Of a DNA stretch of 64,000 nt, positions 63,057-64,000 are shown piece by piece. The notes under the pieces are model-generated. The model searched no databases and was not told the DNA's origin. It saw only the letters and a list, made by a program, of their open reading frames with translations. The position numbers were made by a program, and so were the translations under genes. The stretch comes from Poindextera sp965277425 (GTDB lineage Bacteria > Pseudomonadota > Alphaproteobacteria > Caulobacterales > Caulobacteraceae): assembly GCA_965277425.1 (NCBI GenBank), contig CBDICR010000007.1, forward strand, positions 806,001 through 870,000. Reading direction: 5' to 3'. Numbering within the stretch: position 1 is the first letter of the stretch; the number at the start of each line of letters is the position of its first letter.

Positions 63057-63386
63057 CTAGTGCGTCACCCTCGGCCGCAGATGGTATTGGCCGTTGCGGA
63101 AGCCGTCGAAGATCAGGGCCGCGTGCGGGTGCGCCACCGGCTCGCCGGAGTCGTCGGGCAGAAGATTCTGCTCCGAGACATAGGCCGTATAGGTCTCGCG
63201 GTCGTTCTCGGCCAGCAGGTGATAGAAGGGCTGGTCCTTGTGCGGCCTGACATTTTCGGGAATCCGCAGCCAATACTCTTCGGTGTTGGCGAAGGTCGGG
63301 TCCACATCGTAGATCACGCCGCGGAACGGAAACAGCCGGTGGCGGACCACCTGGCCAATGCCGAATTTTGCGAGTCGGGCGTCCAT
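63057..63386 (-). CDS. hspQ: Heat shock protein HspQ
   Basis: 109 residues. FGIGQVVRHRLFPFRGVIYDVDPTFANTEEYW and KDQPFYHLLAENDRETYTAYVSEQNLLPDDSGEPVAHP are diagnostic of HspQ (YccV), a heat-induced protein that binds hemimethylated oriC and Lon in E. coli. ATG at 63386 is the family start. A CTTGAA lies about 40 bases upstream, but a complete sigma-32 promoter was not recognised. Confidence 0.9.
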   Translation of the reverse strand: MDARLAKFGIGQVVRHRLFPFRGVIYDVDPTFANTEEYWLRIPENVRPHKDQPFYHLLAENDRETYTAYVSEQNLLPDDSGEPVAHPHAALIFDGFRNGQYHLRPRVTH

Positions 63387-63528
63387 AACGTCAGAAATAA
63401 TACACCCGCGCCCTGACTGGAACATGAACGTTCAAGGCCCCGCGTCTTCCGGCGGCGGGCGGCGCTTGCTAGAGTTCATCCGAACCAGGCGCAAATCATG
63501 CGCCTTTTGAAGATTAGGTCGGCTTGAC

Positions 63529-64000
63529 ATGTCTGACGCGCCCCCGCCGGGCGAGCGTCACCGGACCGAACGGCCACAGGGCGAGACGCCGCGGCGCCGT
63601 CCGCGGTCCGATGGGCTCTACGCCGCGCTCGATCTCGGCACCAACAACTGCCGGCTGCTGATCGCCGAGCGCAGTCCGGGCGGTTTTCGGGTCGTCGACG
63701 CCTATTCGCGCATCGTGCGGCTGGGCGAGGGCCTCAGTCAGAGCGGGCGCCTGCAGCCGGCGGCGATGGACCGCGCCGTCGCCGCCTTGAAGGTCTGCGG
63801 CGAGCGCATTCGCCGGCGCGGGCGCATCAGGGTGCGCGCCATCGCCACCCAGGCCTGTCGCGCCGCGCAGAACGGCGTCGAGTTCCTCGATCGGGTGGAG
63901 CGCGAGAGCGGCCTTCGACTGGAAATCATCACGCCGAAGGAAGAGGCCCGGCTTTCCGTCGCCGGCAGCGTCAACCTGCTGGACCGCTCCGCACGCGCGG
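63529..64000 (+). CDS. Second Ppx/GppA family phosphatase (3' end outside window)
   Basis: 157 residues seen; no stop before the edge. Disordered proline/arginine-rich head (about 1-28), then the actin-like phosphatase start YAALDLGTNNCRLLIAER, VVDAYSRIVRLGEGLSQSGRLQPAAM, RIRVRAIATQACRAAQNGVEFLD and LEIITPKEEARLSVAGSV. Paralogue of the ppx at 15449 but from a distinct branch (LDLGTNN versus IDIGSNS). ATG at 63529; could act on pppGpp or polyphosphate. Confidence 0.88.
   Translation, partial: MSDAPPPGERHRTERPQGETPRRRPRSDGLYAALDLGTNNCRLLIAERSPGGFRVVDAYSRIVRLGEGLSQSGRLQPAAMDRAVAALKVCGERIRRRGRIRVRAIATQACRAAQNGVEFLDRVERESGLRLEIITPKEEARLSVAGSVNLLDRSARA

Noticed and set aside
63387..63528. Heat-shock sigma-32 promoter before hspQ
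   Set aside because: A CTTGAA is present, but no -10 element occurs at proper spacing, so I do not call a promoter.

Overview
The window is GC-rich, densely packed alphaproteobacterial DNA, most likely chromosomal and from the family Caulobacteraceae (Caulobacter or Phenylobacterium type). This rests on an hdaA-ppk-ppx-rnd block, a perfect CtrA-type box (TTAA-N7-TTAACC) in front of dnaB, an HWE-family histidine kinase, and frequent GTG/TTG starts with 4-base stop/start overlaps. The genus is an inference; no 16S rRNA or tRNA gene was seen.

Layout. 1-6.0 kb: an ArsR/DUF2087 regulator cut by the window edge, a ParDE toxin-antitoxin pair, and a leucine-degradation operon (liuB-liuC-liuD, minus strand) ending in a DUF1489 gene that seems to use an AUA start. 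6.0-12.3 kb: FitAB-like toxin-antitoxin, a cyclic-nucleotide-binding patatin phospholipase, a GT-C-like membrane protein, and DUF899-SRPBCC-ArsR. 12.4-21 kb: hdaA (replication control), ppk and ppx (polyphosphate), rnd, purM-purN, a PemK toxin broken by a frameshift with its DUF2281 antitoxin, and ndk. 21-36.7 kb: an ABC-F ATPase, an I78 inhibitor-like lipoprotein candidate, holC, a hydrolase, pepA, then the envelope operon lptF-lptG-lptD-surA-pdxA-rsmA, which converges on gmk-yicC-mltG. 36.7-40.2 kb: the fatty-acid cluster fabD-fabG-acpP-fabF. 40.2-50.5 kb: an exported peroxiredoxin, VapBC, rpsF-rpsR-rplI, dnaB, a Yip1 protein and radA-cvpA-purF-SDR. 50.5-54.6 kb: der, bamB and a YfgM-like protein, with a strange pair of palindromic repeats between bamB and der. 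54.7-59.9 kb: a signalling operon of a frameshifted cheB, a giant CheB-CheR-PAS-HWE kinase and a response regulator. 60-64 kb: panB, an ECF sigma factor with a membrane partner and a DUF6249 protein, a 2'-5' RNA ligase-like protein, hspQ and a second Ppx/GppA protein that runs off the end.

Most of the window is core housekeeping: envelope biogenesis (Lpt, SurA, BamB, MltG), fatty acids, purines and replication (HdaA, DnaB, HolC). The accessory layer consists of four type II toxin-antitoxin loci and two ArsR regulators, most with a visible palindromic operator, plus several families of nested palindromic intergenic repeats. The strongest leads are: (i) a repeat-borne mini-cistron that stops three bases before the der start; (ii) the AUA start of the DUF1489 gene; (iii) a CtrA box six bases before dnaB; and (iv) the frameshifts in cheB and pemK.
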